Shown: positions 1 through 9,843, counted from the first letter of the stretch. The stretch is DNA of 64,000 nucleotides from Haemophilus haemolyticus (GCF_003352385.1 NZ_CP031243.1:660501-724500), one strand, 5' to 3'. The notes: generated by a model not told the origin, from the sequence alone. Made by a program: numbers and translations.

Positions 1-1205
1 ATCACTTGTTCTTCATTTTCTTTGCCTAAAGCATCTAAAACATCACACATCCAGCCAGCTAATTCACGCACATCATTTTCATTGAAACCACGGCGAGTCA
101 CAGATGGTGTACCTACACGGATACCTGAAGTAACAAATGGTTTTTGCGGATCGTTTGGTACAGCATTTTTATTCACGGTAATATTTGCTTTGCCTAATGC
201 CGCATCTGCTGCTTTACCCGTTAATCCTTGTTTGATGAAACTTACTAAGAACAAGTGGTTTTCAGTACCATTTGACACAACGTCATAACCACGTTGTTTA
301 AATACTTCAACCATCGCTTTTGCATTTTTCAACACATTTGCTTGGTATTCTTTATATTGAGGCTCTAATGCTTCTTTAAAGCAAACTGCTTTTGCCGCAA
401 TAATATGAACTAATGGACCACCTTGGTTTGCAGGGAATACGGATGATTGTAATTTTTTGTAGATTTCTTCATCACCACAAGATGAAAGAATTAAACCACC
501 ACGCGGACCGCCCAATGTTTTATGGGTTGTTGTTGTAACAACATGTGCATGAGGCAATGGATTTGGATATAACCCCGCAGCAATTAATCCTGCTACATGC
601 GCCATATCCACAAATAAATATGCACCAACTTCATCTGCGATTTCACGCATTTTCGCCCAATCCACAACTTGTGAATAAGCCGAGAAACCAGCGACGATAA
701 GTTTTGGCTTACATTCTAATGCTTTTTGACGAACATCTTCATAATCAATTAAGCCATCCGCAGTGATTCCATAAAGCACAGAGTTATAAATCTTGCCTGA
801 GAAACTTACTTTTGCACCGTGAGTTAAGTGCCCACCGTGAGCCAAATCCATACCTAAAATAGTATCGCCCGCATTAATCAATGCACCATACACCGCAGCA
901 TTTGCTTGTGAACCAGAGTGCGGTTGAACATTCACGTAATCTGCACCAAATAATTCTTTCGCACGGTCAATTGCTAATTGCTCCACAATGTCTGCATACT
1001 CACAACCGCCGTAATAACGTTTACCTGGATAGCCTTCAGCGTATTTATTAGTGAATTGTGAACCTTGAGCTTCCATCACACGCGGACTAGCATAGTTTTC
1101 AGATGCAATTAGTTCGATATGTTCTTCTTGACGACGATTTTCATCTTGGATCGCTTGCCACAATACGGGATCGTAATCAGCGATAGTCATATTTCTTGTA
1201 AACAT
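1..1205 (-). CDS. glyA: Serine hydroxymethyltransferase, C-terminus cut by window edge
   Basis: GlyA converts serine and tetrahydrofolate to glycine and 5,10-methylene-tetrahydrofolate using pyridoxal phosphate in the cytoplasm. About 401 codons are present; the family is usually 417-421 residues, so only the C-terminal end is missing, past position 1. The start [13 protein letters not shown] at 1205 has a good ribosome site (GGAGA in the mRNA sense) just upstream. The PLP-lysine motif [14 protein letters not shown] is visible; its lysine falls at residue 229, the same number as in E. coli. The gene also reads GGCEY, HSGSQAN and DMAHVAG, all typical of the family. It is transcribed toward the window edge, downstream of the inserted phosphoethanolamine transferase and the purHD genes; its product supplies glycine and one-carbon units that purine synthesis uses. 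Confidence 0.97.
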   Translation of the reverse strand, partial: MFTRNMTIADYDPVLWQAIQDENRRQEEHIELIASENYASPRVMEAQGSQFTNKYAEGYPGKRYYGGCEYADIVEQLAIDRAKELFGADYVNVQPHSGSQANAAVYGALINAGDTILGMDLAHGGHLTHGAKVSFSGKIYNSVLYGITADGLIDYEDVRQKALECKPKLIVAGFSAYSQVVDWAKMREIADEVGAYLFVDMAHVAGLIAAGLYPNPLPHAHVVTTTTHKTLGGPRGGLILSSCGDEEIYKKLQSSVFPANQGGPLVHIIAAKAVCFKEALEPQYKEYQANVLKNAKAMVEVFKQRGYDVVSNGTENHLFLVSFIKQGLTGKAADAALGKANITVNKNAVPNDPQKPFVTSGIRVGTPSVTRRGFNENDVRELAGWMCDVLDALGKENEEQV

Positions 1206-1327
1206 TGTGTTCTCCTGTTATGTAACTTATGGCAGATAGTTTAACTGTTTATAGATAAAAACTTAATTAAAATTTCATTCCTAAATTTTCATCACTTAAA
1301 TGAAATTAATTCATCATAGAGTCTAAT

Positions 1328-2899
1328 TTAATGAACATATTCTTGTTTACCATTAGATTCTATTTTTAGGTATCCAGCATCACCTGTTAGAATATTTCCA
1401 TTAACAACCCCTTTATCGCAAGTGCTAACTGAGTAGTTATATCCCATTATATTAATAATAAAACTAGATAACTGATTATGAAATGAAACCTTACATGATG
1501 AAAAATTGTCTAATACTAGTTTCTGTATTTCGTCATTTGGACTATATAGAACTAATGGCACAATATAATTATCTTCATCAAATGTCCCTTGCTTATAAGT
1601 ATCACCTTTTACATATTGACCATGATCTGATGTATAGGCAATTATCCAATCTTTAGAAGATTTACTAGATAGGTAATGGTAAACCTCTGAGATAAAGTTA
1701 TCAGTATTTAGAATAGTATTATCATAATTATCTGTTGCGTTATTTTTTCCAAACACCTTCTCTTTCTCATCTAATAATGCCCCATAAGGAATATGACTCC
1801 CTCTATGATGTAAAACAACAAAATGATAACCATTATCTAAATTAATATTTTTAAAAGCAGGAAGTAATTTATTATCAGGCATTGAATCTCTTAAAGAATA
1901 CCCTTCATTATCTGGAAAACGAATATCATCAACCCAAGCTCCTCCTAAAAAATTGATCATATGCATATCATCCCTAGCTTGAGCTGAGTAAAAAAATGTT
2001 TGGAATCCTTGATCTTTTGCTAAATTAAATAAATTTGTATCACCTTTAGCTATTTGCTGCATTCCATTTGGATAAGGAATAGAATTAAAAAACATTGGTA
2101 AGGATATTGCTGTAAATAAACCTCCTGAATAAGTTTTTCTAACAATTGCTCCTTTTTCATTTTTTAACAAATTTAGAAACGGAGAGGTGTTTCTATCGTA
2201 TCCAAATACACTAAAATGGCTTGCTGATGCACTTTCCCCCATTATTAAAATAATATTCTTAATTTTAGGTTCATTCGTCTTTTCAGGTTTACTTTTCAAG
2301 TAAATAGGGGTGTCTGACAATGAGAGTATCTCATATGGCAATAACCTTCCTACAAAATATCCAAAAGAAAAATAATTAGACTTTAGCCTTGAATAAGCTG
2401 TGTTAGGTGAAATGAAACGTTCGTGAGACTTTGTTGTGTATGCTCGAACAGAAACATATACCATTGCAATATAAAAAATAAAGTCAAATAGCCAAGAGAA
2501 TTTATATTCTTTTCTCCTTATAAAACTTAAGCTTAGAAAAAATAAAATTTCAAACACCCCAAATAAAAATGGAAAAATAAATTTATCTACCATCGTTATA
2601 CCTGCATTTGTTACTTCATTAATTTCTTTAAATGCAAGCAAGTAACTAACAGGTCCTATCCAAGATTGGTACAGAGCATAATGTACATTATTAAATAAAA
2701 TGCTTATTGCAAATAAAGCACTAACTAGTATTTTTGTAAACTTATATTTTGAATAAAGAAACAAGACAACAAATAAATAATTAAAAATATAGCTTTCAAT
2801 ATATTTTTCAATACTAGGTATATTAAATAATTTGCGATAAACTATTTCTAAGGAAAGTAGAATTGAAGAATATAATAATGTGATAAAAAATTGCCGCAT
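1328..2899 (-). CDS. Phosphoethanolamine transferase, sulfatase-fold (LPS modification)
   Basis: The 523-residue product has four to five hydrophobic segments in the first 155 residues and then a periplasmic alkaline-phosphatase/sulfatase-type domain, the layout of the EptA/EptB/CptA/Lpt6 phosphoethanolamine transferases that decorate lipid A or core sugars from phosphatidylethanolamine. The metal and nucleophile motif is ILIMGESASASHFSVFGY (GES at 221-223); the position that is Thr in EptA is Ser here. A second metal motif reads YTSDHGQY. H. influenzae is known to have such an enzyme, Lpt6, acting on inner-core heptose, but I cannot say this is that gene. It is markedly AT-rich, rich in ATA/TTA codons, and I see no uptake signal in it, while both neighbours have ordinary composition; that suggests transfer. 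Exact acceptor unknown. Confidence 0.85.
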   Translation of the reverse strand: MRQFFITLLYSSILLSLEIVYRKLFNIPSIEKYIESYIFNYLFVVLFLYSKYKFTKILVSALFAISILFNNVHYALYQSWIGPVSYLLAFKEINEVTNAGITMVDKFIFPFLFGVFEILFFLSLSFIRRKEYKFSWLFDFIFYIAMVYVSVRAYTTKSHERFISPNTAYSRLKSNYFSFGYFVGRLLPYEILSLSDTPIYLKSKPEKTNEPKIKNIILIMGESASASHFSVFGYDRNTSPFLNLLKNEKGAIVRKTYSGGLFTAISLPMFFNSIPYPNGMQQIAKGDTNLFNLAKDQGFQTFFYSAQARDDMHMINFLGGAWVDDIRFPDNEGYSLRDSMPDNKLLPAFKNINLDNGYHFVVLHHRGSHIPYGALLDEKEKVFGKNNATDNYDNTILNTDNFISEVYHYLSSKSSKDWIIAYTSDHGQYVKGDTYKQGTFDEDNYIVPLVLYSPNDEIQKLVLDNFSSCKVSFHNQLSSFIINIMGYNYSVSTCDKGVVNGNILTGDAGYLKIESNGKQEYVH

Positions 2900-3014
2900 G
2901 AATGATATGGTTCCATAAAGTGATAAGAAAACTGTTCCAGTGTATTACAAAAAATAGATAAATTACAATTGCTATATAATATTATTTCTCTATTAGACCT
3001 AGCAAATTTTCTAA

Positions 3015-4304
3015 CTATTTTGCGTGTTCTCGTTCCACAGCTCTGTAACCAATGTCTCGACGATAAAAACGCCCAGACCATTGAATTTGCTCAGCGAGTT
3101 TTAAGGCTTTTTGTTGCGCTTCAAATACACTTTCGCCTAACGCAGTAACACAAAGCACACGACCGCCGTTGGTGGCTAATTTTCCCGCTTTCACTTCTAC
3201 ACCTGCCAAAAAAACTTTCTCATTTTCGACCGCACTTTGAGGCAAACCGCTGATTTCATCACCTTTGCGATAATTGCCCGGATAACCTTCTGCTGCTAAT
3301 ACGATACCTAAAGAAGCCTTCGGATTCCATTGGGATTTCACTTCGTCTAATTTTCCATTACAGGCTTTAAGGCAAAGTTCCACCAAATCCGATTCTAAAC
3401 GCAGCATAATCGGTTGGGTTTCCGGATCACCGAAACGGCAGTTAAATTCGATTACTTTCGGCTGACCATTTGGCATAATCATTAATCCTGCATACAGGAA
3501 GCCAGTATAAACATTGCCTTCTGCCGCCATGCCGTTGACCGTTGGATAAATAACTTCTCGCATAATGCGATCATGAATTTCAGGCGTCACCACTAGCGCT
3601 GGTGAATACGCGCCCATACCGCCAGTATTTAAGCCTGTATCATTTTCGCCTACGCGTTTATGATCTTGACTAGTTGCCATTGGTTCGACGTTTTTACCAT
3701 CTACCATGACGATAAAACTTGCTTCTTCGCCATCTAGAAACTCTTCAATCACCACTCGGCTACCCGCTTCGCCAAAAGCATTGCCAGAAAGCATATCACG
3801 CACAGCCACTTCCGCTTCCTGCAATGTCATTGCAACGATTACCCCTTTGCCCGCCGCCAAACCATCCGCTTTGACGACAATTGGCGCACCTTTTTCACGC
3901 AAGTAAGCCAAGGCAGGTTCTACTTCAGTGAAGTTTTGATATTCCGCTGTTGGGATTTTATGACGAGCGAGGAAGTCTTTGGTGAATGCTTTTGAACCTT
4001 CCAATTGCGCAGCCGCTTTAGTTGGACCAAAAATCTTCAATCCAGCTTCACGAAATGCATCAACTACCCCAATCACTAGCGGTGCTTCAGGGCCAACAAT
4101 GGTTAATCCAATTTGCTTATCTTGAGCAAATTTCACTAATGCGGGGATATCTGTTGCAGAAATATTCACGTTTTCAACCTTTTGTTCTAACGCCGTCCCT
4201 GCATTGCCCGGTGCAACGAAAACTTTATCTGCTAGTGGAGATTGTGCTGCTTTCCAGGCCAGAGCGTGTTCACGACCGCCATTTCCGATGATGAGGATGT
4301 TCAT
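3015..4304 (-). CDS. purD: Phosphoribosylamine-glycine ligase (GAR synthetase)
   Basis: PurD joins 5-phosphoribosylamine and glycine with ATP, the second step of purine synthesis, in the cytoplasm. The 429-residue product has normal length. It begins MNILIIGNGGREHALAWK, the N-terminal nucleotide-binding-like motif of the family, followed by an ATP-grasp domain (KADGLAAGKGVIVA near residues 147-160, and FNCRFGDPETQ for metal and phosphate binding). It lies downstream of purH on the same strand with a 180-bp gap that holds an inverted-repeat element, so the two probably form a purHD unit under the PurR box upstream of purH. One uptake signal lies inside the gene (3229-3237). Confidence 0.97.
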   Translation of the reverse strand: MNILIIGNGGREHALAWKAAQSPLADKVFVAPGNAGTALEQKVENVNISATDIPALVKFAQDKQIGLTIVGPEAPLVIGVVDAFREAGLKIFGPTKAAAQLEGSKAFTKDFLARHKIPTAEYQNFTEVEPALAYLREKGAPIVVKADGLAAGKGVIVAMTLQEAEVAVRDMLSGNAFGEAGSRVVIEEFLDGEEASFIVMVDGKNVEPMATSQDHKRVGENDTGLNTGGMGAYSPALVVTPEIHDRIMREVIYPTVNGMAAEGNVYTGFLYAGLMIMPNGQPKVIEFNCRFGDPETQPIMLRLESDLVELCLKACNGKLDEVKSQWNPKASLGIVLAAEGYPGNYRKGDEISGLPQSAVENEKVFLAGVEVKAGKLATNGGRVLCVTALGESVFEAQQKALKLAEQIQWSGRFYRRDIGYRAVEREHAK

Positions 4305-4358
4305 GTTGTAGTCCTTGTGTATGCTTAATTTAAAAAAGTGCGGCTATTTTTTACCTGC

Positions 4359-4480
4359 AATTCCCCCTCTTTTGTAAAGAGGGGGCTAGGGGGAGATTTA
4401 AACGATATTGAATTTAGTATGAGCTTGAAATCACTTCTGCCAAATCTCCCCTTCCCCTCTTTGCTAAAGAGGGGGTAGTT
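4359..4480. repeat. MITE-like inverted repeat with nested palindromes between purH and purD
   Basis: Two arms of about 38 bases face each other: the left arm holds CCCCCTC...GAGGGGG followed by CTAGGGGGAGATTT, and the right arm is close to its reverse complement (AAATCTCCCCTTCCCCTC...GAGGGGG). Each arm is itself a hairpin. The 45-base centre shows no feature. It resembles the short mobile palindromes seen in intergenic regions of many bacteria; I cannot name the family. As RNA it would form a long hairpin within the purHD message and might affect purD expression or stability. Confidence 0.6.
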
Positions 4481-4486
4481 AGTAAA

Positions 4487-6085
4487 TTAATGTCTAAAAT
4501 GACGCATTCCAGTTAATACCATCACCATATTATGTTCATCTGCGGCATCGATGACTTCTTGATCACGCATTGAGCCACCTGGATGAATCACACATTGAAT
4601 CCCTACTTTCGCCGCTGCATCAATACCGTCACGGAATGGGAAAAACGCATCAGATGCCATTACACAACCGGCTACGGTTAAGCCTTCGTCCTGTGCCTTA
4701 ATACCCGCAATCTTAGCAGAATACACACGGCTCATTTGACCTGCACCAATGCCGATGGTTTGGTTATCTTTGGCGTAAACAATGGCATTGGATTTCACGA
4801 ATTTCGCGACTTTCCAGCAGAACAATAAATCTTTTAATTCCTGTTCGGTTGGTTGACGTTTGCTTACTACTTTCAAATCATCCACGCCAACCATGCCTAA
4901 ATCTGCATCTTGTACTAACAAGCCACCGTTCACGCGTTTGAAATCTAAACGTTCGGAACGTGACGTCCATTCACCACATTCAAGCAAACGAACATTTTTC
5001 TTACGTTTCACGACTTCTTGCGCTTCAGCAGAAACTTTCGGCGCAATAATCACTTCAACGAATTGGCGCTCCACAATTTCATTCGCCGTTTTTTCATCTA
5101 ATTCACGGTTGAACGCAATAATGCCGCCAAATGCAGAAGTTGGATCGGTTTGGTAAGCGCGATTGTAGGCCTCTAAAATATCTTTACCTAAAGCCACGCC
5201 ACATGGATTAGCGTGTTTAACAATCACGCAGGCTGGCTCGTCAAATTCTTTTACACATTCAAGGGCTGCATCAGTATCGGCAATATTGTTATAAGATAAA
5301 GCCTTACCTTGCAGTTGTTTTGCAGTCGCCACACTCGCTTCTTTCACATTTAAATCAACATAAAAGGCTGCATTTTGATGAGAATTTTCACCGTAACGCA
5401 TGGTTTGTTTACGCACGAAGTTAAGGTTTAAAGTCCGCGGGAATTGACCGCACTTCGCATTCGCATCTTCTTCAGCGGCAACGTGATAAGGTTTCACCAT
5501 TTGTCCAAAGTAGTTGGCAATCATGGAATCATATTGAGCGGTGTGTTCAAATGCTTTGATGGCAAGATCAAAACGGGTTTCAAGCGTTAAGCCGTTTTGA
5601 TGTTGATCCATTTCGGCAAGAATGGCATCAAAGTCCTTATTGTTCACGACAATCGCCACATCTTTATGGTTTTTCGCAGCGGAACGTACCATCGTCGGGC
5701 CGCCGATATCAATATTTTCCACAGCATCTTCTAACATGCAATCTGGTTTAGCCACGGTGGCGGCAAACGGATATAAATTCACGACGACCATATCGATGCC
5801 TTCAATACCATGTTGCTGCATGATGGCATCATCTGTACCACGACGACCAAGAATCCCGCCATGTACTTTGGGATGCAAGGTTTTCACACGACCGTCCATC
5901 ATTTCTGGGAACCCCGTATAATCAGACACTTCAGTCACCGGCAAACCATGTTGCTCCAATAATTTTGCGGTACCACCTGTGGAAAGTAGTTTTACACCAC
6001 GCTGTACTAAGCCTTGAGCAAATTCTACAATACCAGTTTTATCAGAAACACTCAGTAAAGCCTGACGAATTGGACGATCTGTCAT
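4487..6085 (-). CDS. purH: Bifunctional AICAR transformylase / IMP cyclohydrolase
   Basis: PurH carries out the last two steps of IMP synthesis: formyl transfer from 10-formyl-tetrahydrofolate to AICAR, then ring closure. The 532-residue product has the expected two parts: an N-terminal MGS-like cyclohydrolase domain ([43 protein letters not shown]) and a C-terminal transformylase domain ([11 protein letters not shown] with the catalytic Lys-His pair, [25 protein letters not shown]). The start at 6085 is [11 protein letters not shown], with AAGGAAA upstream. A near-perfect PurR operator lies about 50 bases upstream. First gene of the likely purHD unit. Confidence 0.98.
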   Translation of the reverse strand: MTDRPIRQALLSVSDKTGIVEFAQGLVQRGVKLLSTGGTAKLLEQHGLPVTEVSDYTGFPEMMDGRVKTLHPKVHGGILGRRGTDDAIMQQHGIEGIDMVVVNLYPFAATVAKPDCMLEDAVENIDIGGPTMVRSAAKNHKDVAIVVNNKDFDAILAEMDQHQNGLTLETRFDLAIKAFEHTAQYDSMIANYFGQMVKPYHVAAEEDANAKCGQFPRTLNLNFVRKQTMRYGENSHQNAAFYVDLNVKEASVATAKQLQGKALSYNNIADTDAALECVKEFDEPACVIVKHANPCGVALGKDILEAYNRAYQTDPTSAFGGIIAFNRELDEKTANEIVERQFVEVIIAPKVSAEAQEVVKRKKNVRLLECGEWTSRSERLDFKRVNGGLLVQDADLGMVGVDDLKVVSKRQPTEQELKDLLFCWKVAKFVKSNAIVYAKDNQTIGIGAGQMSRVYSAKIAGIKAQDEGLTVAGCVMASDAFFPFRDGIDAAAKVGIQCVIHPGGSMRDQEVIDAADEHNMVMVLTGMRHFRH

Positions 6086-6133
6086 TACATTTTCCTTTAA
6101 TTAAATGGTTAAAAATAAGCGGGGTGAATTATA

Positions 6134-6149
6134 ACGCAAACGTTTGCGC
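6134..6149. promoter_or_regulatory. PurR operator upstream of purH
   Basis: ACGCAAACGTTTGCGC is a 16-base palindrome differing at one base from the PurR consensus ACGCAAACGTTTGCGT. It lies about 50 bases upstream of the purH start, where it would repress purHD when hypoxanthine or guanine is plentiful. Confidence 0.9.
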
Positions 6150-6206
6150 AAATATAGAAAAGATTAAATAAAATGTAATCAGAATAAAGTGCGGTAAATT
6201 TCAAGC

Positions 6207-6231
6207 ATAAAAAGCCCACATAGATGTGGGC
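6207..6231 (-). terminator. Rho-independent terminator after the DoxX gene
   Basis: On the minus strand GCCCACAT and ATGTGGGC form an 8-bp stem with a two-base loop followed by TTTTTAT. It ends the DoxX transcript before the purH promoter. Confidence 0.8.
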
Positions 6232-6266
6232 AAATAAAAGGATTAAATTATGAAACTACAACTAAA

Positions 6267-6671
6267 CTACTTTTTAAAAAACTTGTTATCTAAGGCACAA
6301 GCACCTGCACCAGAGAATACAAAATAGAAGAAAAGTACAGAGTAAAGTAACGCAAGCTCACCGCCATTTGCAATTGGGAATAGTAAATTCCCTTTTCCAG
6401 CCACATGCATAAAGAAATACGCAAAAGCCATTTGACCAGATAAAATAAACGCAGCTGGGCGCGTAAATAATCCTAAAATTAATAAGATTGAGCCGATAAT
6501 TTCAATCACGCCACCTACAATCATCATTGAGTCACCGACCGGGCCATTTCCACCCGTCATGGAAATTGGGAACTCCCAGAATTTTGCTGTGCCATGTAAG
6601 ATAAACATGTAAGCAGCAGTGATGCGTAATAGCGCTAATACATAAGGGCGATATTTTTCAAGATTGTTCAT
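6267..6671 (-). CDS. DoxX family inner-membrane protein
   Basis: This 134-residue protein has four hydrophobic helices and the DoxX/YphA pattern: RPYVLALLRITAAYMFILHGTAKFW at the N-terminus, then GGVIEIIGSILLILGLFTRPAAF. DoxX family proteins are small quinone-related or redox-linked membrane proteins of poorly defined role; in mycobacteria a member joins a membrane oxidoreductase complex. The gene stands alone between purH and dsbD with its own terminator, and its ribosome site (AAGGAAAG) fits the chosen start at 6671. Function beyond membrane location is not visible. Confidence 0.85.
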   Translation of the reverse strand: MNNLEKYRPYVLALLRITAAYMFILHGTAKFWEFPISMTGGNGPVGDSMMIVGGVIEIIGSILLILGLFTRPAAFILSGQMAFAYFFMHVAGKGNLLFPIANGGELALLYSVLFFYFVFSGAGACALDNKFFKK

Positions 6672-6782
6672 TTGCTTTCCTTTTGTTTAAAGATGAATTA
6701 AAACGGCGTCATATTAATCTTTAACGGATAGTCAAACAATAATCAAAATCGAAAAATACTTTTTACCAAAAGTAAAAAATAA

Positions 6783-8522
6783 CTAAAGTAGCTTTTCAAT
6801 CCAATTAGAAAAAGAATCAGCATCCATAAAGCCCGTTACTCTACTTCCTTGAATCTCATTATTTTGCTTATCAAAAAATAAAATTGTGGGTAATCCCATC
6901 ACATTAAAGCGTTCCATTAATGCTTTATTTTCTGGGCTATTCTTTGTCATATTCACTTGTAACAATAAGATATTTTGAAACTGCTGTTGCACTTTTGGAT
7001 CTGAAAAAGTCAGCTTTTCAAATTCTTTACAAGCCACACACCAATCCGCGTATAAATCCAACATCGCGATCGAATGCGGATTTTCCACTAAAGTGCGGTC
7101 AAGTTCTTCAATATTTTTAATTTGCTTAAATTTAACCTGAGAAACAGACTTATTTTCTACCGCACTTTGTATTGTTATCTGAGTTTGCCAAATCCAATTT
7201 TGCAAAGGTTGTACGGAAACCATAGCCAACGCAAAACTAATAATTTTAATGGCATAGCCAAAACCACTCTTAGGCATCTGCAACGCAAACCAAATAAAGA
7301 ATGCTGTTGCTAATCCAGCCCATAAGCGAGGCTCCCATACTTCAGGCAAAATACGAGAAAGTAAAAACACAGGTAACGCTAACATAACAAAGCCGAATGT
7401 TTGTTTCACTGTGTTCATCCACTCACCTGATTTTGGCAAAATTTTATTACCAAACAATGTGATTAACATGAGCGGCACGCCCATACCAAGTGCGAGTAAA
7501 TAAAGGGTTGCTGCGCCTGTGAATAAATCACCGCTTTGCGCCACATAAAGTAAAGCGCCAGAAAGTGGTGCAGATGTACAAGGTGATGCCACAAGCCCAG
7601 CAATCATTCCCATCGCAAAGGAACCGCCAAAAGCGCCCGAGGTTTGTTTTTGACTCCATGTATTCAATTTATTTTGTAAGCTATTTGGCAATTGAATAGT
7701 AAATAAGCCAAACATTGAAAGGGCAAGAACAACAAATAAAATAGAAAGCCCGATCATCACATAAGGATGTTGCAAGGCGATTTGAAACGGCAAACCGATA
7801 GCCGCTACCGCTAGCCCTAACAAGGTGTAAGTCAGTGCCATGCCTTGAATATAAAGAAAAGCTAAACTAAACGCTCGCATCATATTTGGACGTTGTTGCT
7901 GACCAATAACAATAGCAGAAAGCAACGGTAACATTGGCAATACACAAGGTGTAAAAGCCAGTCCCAATCCCAATAAAAAGAAACCCAAAATCGCCCATTT
8001 ACTATGGAATAAACCATCAGCTAAACGATCTTGTTCAGATAAAAGTGCGGTATTTTTTTCAACTGTTTTTTCGACAATTTTCTCTTGAGAAACGGCTAAA
8101 TCCCCAATTCGTAATACTTTAGTTTCAGGCGGATAACAAAAACCTTCGGTACATCCTTGATAACTGATTTCAACCTGCTCATCAGCATTGCTAAATGCGC
8201 CGCTAAATACGCCATCAATTGAGCGAGTAAACACCTTCACTTTACCAAAATAAGGGTCTTGATGTAATTCAGCTGCTTGTTGAGCATGTAAAGTAAGAGC
8301 ATCCGATTTACCAACTAATTCAGCACTAATCTTATCTTGATATAGATAATAGCCATCGGCAATATCCCAATGAGCTTCTAATTGGCTTTTATCCGCAGAT
8401 AAAGTGGCAGAAAATGCAAAAGCATCATCTACTTTCAAGAAAGATTGTTTTTTATCAAATAGACCAGCGTTAGCTGCAAGTGCGGTAAAAATCAGTGTAA
8501 AAAAAAGAAAAAGTTTTTTCAT
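6783..8522 (-). CDS. dsbD: Thiol:disulfide interchange protein DsbD
   Basis: DsbD passes electrons from cytoplasmic thioredoxin across the inner membrane to periplasmic DsbC, CcmG and similar proteins. I chose the start MKKLFLFFTLIFTALAANA at 8522 because it gives a clean signal peptide; the frame is open 10 codons further up, but the added residues spoil it. The 579 residues show an N-terminal periplasmic domain with the CTEGFCYPP cysteine pair, eight predicted membrane helices with conserved Cys-Pro motifs (FTPCVLPMLPL and VASPCTSAPLSG), and a C-terminal thioredoxin domain with WCVAC. All three redox cysteine pairs are present, so it should be active. Three uptake signals lie in it. It is divergent from arcA. 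Confidence 0.96.
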   Translation of the reverse strand: MKKLFLFFTLIFTALAANAGLFDKKQSFLKVDDAFAFSATLSADKSQLEAHWDIADGYYLYQDKISAELVGKSDALTLHAQQAAELHQDPYFGKVKVFTRSIDGVFSGAFSNADEQVEISYQGCTEGFCYPPETKVLRIGDLAVSQEKIVEKTVEKNTALLSEQDRLADGLFHSKWAILGFFLLGLGLAFTPCVLPMLPLLSAIVIGQQQRPNMMRAFSLAFLYIQGMALTYTLLGLAVAAIGLPFQIALQHPYVMIGLSILFVVLALSMFGLFTIQLPNSLQNKLNTWSQKQTSGAFGGSFAMGMIAGLVASPCTSAPLSGALLYVAQSGDLFTGAATLYLLALGMGVPLMLITLFGNKILPKSGEWMNTVKQTFGFVMLALPVFLLSRILPEVWEPRLWAGLATAFFIWFALQMPKSGFGYAIKIISFALAMVSVQPLQNWIWQTQITIQSAVENKSVSQVKFKQIKNIEELDRTLVENPHSIAMLDLYADWCVACKEFEKLTFSDPKVQQQFQNILLLQVNMTKNSPENKALMERFNVMGLPTILFFDKQNNEIQGSRVTGFMDADSFSNWIEKLL

Positions 8523-8712
8523 AGAATTGAAAGGAAAAGTAAAAATGCGCAAAATTCTATCACAAAGAAATTTGAATATCTAAAACTATGATTTAGATCA
8601 TAAAAAAGAAAATCTTATAAAAAATAACCGCACTTTTTTATTGTTACAACAATGTTACACCGCTAGAATGGAATCATGATAGCATACACCAAAATAAGTA
8701 TAAGGATGGAAA

Positions 8713-9423
8713 ATGGCTACTCCACAAATTCTCGTTGTTGAAGATGAAATCGTTACCAGAAATACGCTTAAAGGGATTTTTGAAGCGGAAGGGTATGATG
8801 TGCTTGAAGCAGAAAATGGCGCAGAAATGCATCACATGTTAGAAAACCACAATATTAATTTGGTGGTGATGGATATTAATTTACCGGGTAAAAACGGTTT
8901 ATTATTAGCAAGAGAGCTCCGCGAAGAACTCAACTTGCCGCTTATATTTTTAACTGGTCGTGATAATGAAGTCGATAAAATTCTAGGGCTAGAAATCGGT
9001 GCCGATGATTATTTAACCAAACCTTTTAACCCTCGAGAATTGACTATCCGTGCACGGAATTTATTGCATCGCACAATGCCACATCAAGAAAAAGAAAATA
9101 CATTTGGTCGAGAATTCTATCGTTTTAATGGTTGGAAATTAGACTTAAATAGCCACAGTTTAATTACGCCAGAAGGTCAAGAATTTAAACTTCCGCGCAG
9201 TGAATTTCGTGCAATGCTACATTTCTGTGAAAATCCAGGAAAATTACAAACTCGCGAAGAATTACTAAAAAAAATGACGGGACGTGAATTAAAACCTCAG
9301 GATCGTACGGTGGATGTCACAATTCGACGTATCAGAAAACATTTTGAAGATCATCCTAATACCCCAAATATCATTATGACGGTGCATGGTGAAGGATATC
9401 GTTTTTGTGGGGATATAGAATAA
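8713..9423 (+). CDS. arcA: Aerobic respiration control response regulator ArcA
   Basis: ArcA is the OmpR-family regulator that, once phosphorylated by ArcB under low oxygen, represses aerobic respiration genes. The 236 residues hold a receiver domain (acidic pair in VVEDE, phospho-acceptor Asp in [12 protein letters not shown] near residue 54, Thr in [12 protein letters not shown], Lys in [13 protein letters not shown]) and a winged-helix DNA-binding domain ([21 protein letters not shown] segment, HGEGYRF). Length and motifs match E. coli ArcA. The start [12 protein letters not shown] has the ribosome site AAGGATGG. The upstream 190 bases, shared with dsbD, are AT-rich and contain an uptake signal at 8627. 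Confidence 0.97.
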   Translation: MATPQILVVEDEIVTRNTLKGIFEAEGYDVLEAENGAEMHHMLENHNINLVVMDINLPGKNGLLLARELREELNLPLIFLTGRDNEVDKILGLEIGADDYLTKPFNPRELTIRARNLLHRTMPHQEKENTFGREFYRFNGWKLDLNSHSLITPEGQEFKLPRSEFRAMLHFCENPGKLQTREELLKKMTGRELKPQDRTVDVTIRRIRKHFEDHPNTPNIIMTVHGEGYRFCGDIE

Positions 9424-9530
9424 AGTTATTATTTCTATCAACTGAGAGACTATTTTAAAATTCCTTTTTGAAATTAATTTCCCATTTTGATAGAATCCAT
9501 ACGCTTTCATTGTGATTGTCACCATGAAAA

Positions 9531-9735
9531 GTGAGTTCGGATGAAGGTAGCTGGAGAGCGGGGAATTGACCCCACACCGACGATGTAAAATCTTTCAGGT
9601 GCGATGGCAGGGACTGTTACTGGACGAACCCTTGGAGAGATCCATTTTAGAAATGGACGCCGAAGGCGCAAAAGAGCGGTTAATTTTTCAATCGTTTTTC
9701 AAACGCTCAGGCAAAAGGACAGGGGCAAAAGACAA
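9531..9735 (+). ncRNA. Tandem glycine riboswitch (two aptamers)
   Basis: Two gcvT-type glycine aptamers lie head to tail. The first begins CTGGAGAGCGGGG and has GGCAGGGAC near 9606; the second begins TTGGAGAGATCC, continues GACGCCGAAGGCGCAAAAG and closes with CTCAGGCAAAAGGACAGGGG. The leader GTTCG (9535-9539) pairs with CGAAC in the linker (9625-9629), with ATGA and GGA beside it, which is the leader-linker kink-turn known for tandem glycine riboswitches. It stands directly before an AGCS symporter gene, so it probably tunes glycine transport to glycine level. Confidence 0.95.
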
Positions 9736-9743
9736 TCTATCGT

Positions 9744-9840
9744 AAGTGTGGAAATTATCAATCTTTTCACCGCACTTTCTTTTCCATTGTATCTTTTCGT
9801 CTTCTTGTCGTGTTTATTTTTGATTTAAACGACGAGGAAT
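9744..9840 (+). promoter_or_regulatory. Candidate expression platform of the glycine riboswitch
   Basis: Two hairpins can form between the second aptamer and the symporter start. AAGTGTGG-AAA (from 9744) can pair imperfectly with TTT-CACCGCACTT (to about 9777) and is followed by TTTCTTTTCC, resembling a terminator built on an uptake signal. Next, TTCTTGTCGTGTTTA (9802-9815) can pair imperfectly with TAAACGACGAGGAA (9826-9839), which contains the ribosome site. Which one responds to glycine cannot be seen. Confidence 0.45.
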
Positions 9841-9843
9841 CAC

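Noticed and set aside
22-288. Plus-strand 88-codon frame
   Set aside because: Antisense shadow of glyA.
2848-3081. 77-codon frame spanning purD end and the phosphoethanolamine transferase start
   Set aside because: Overlaps two good genes, no ribosome site, no family likeness.
9604-9828. Open frame of 74 codons (MAGTVTGRTLGEIHF)
   Set aside because: It lies across the glycine riboswitch; no ribosome site and no protein character.
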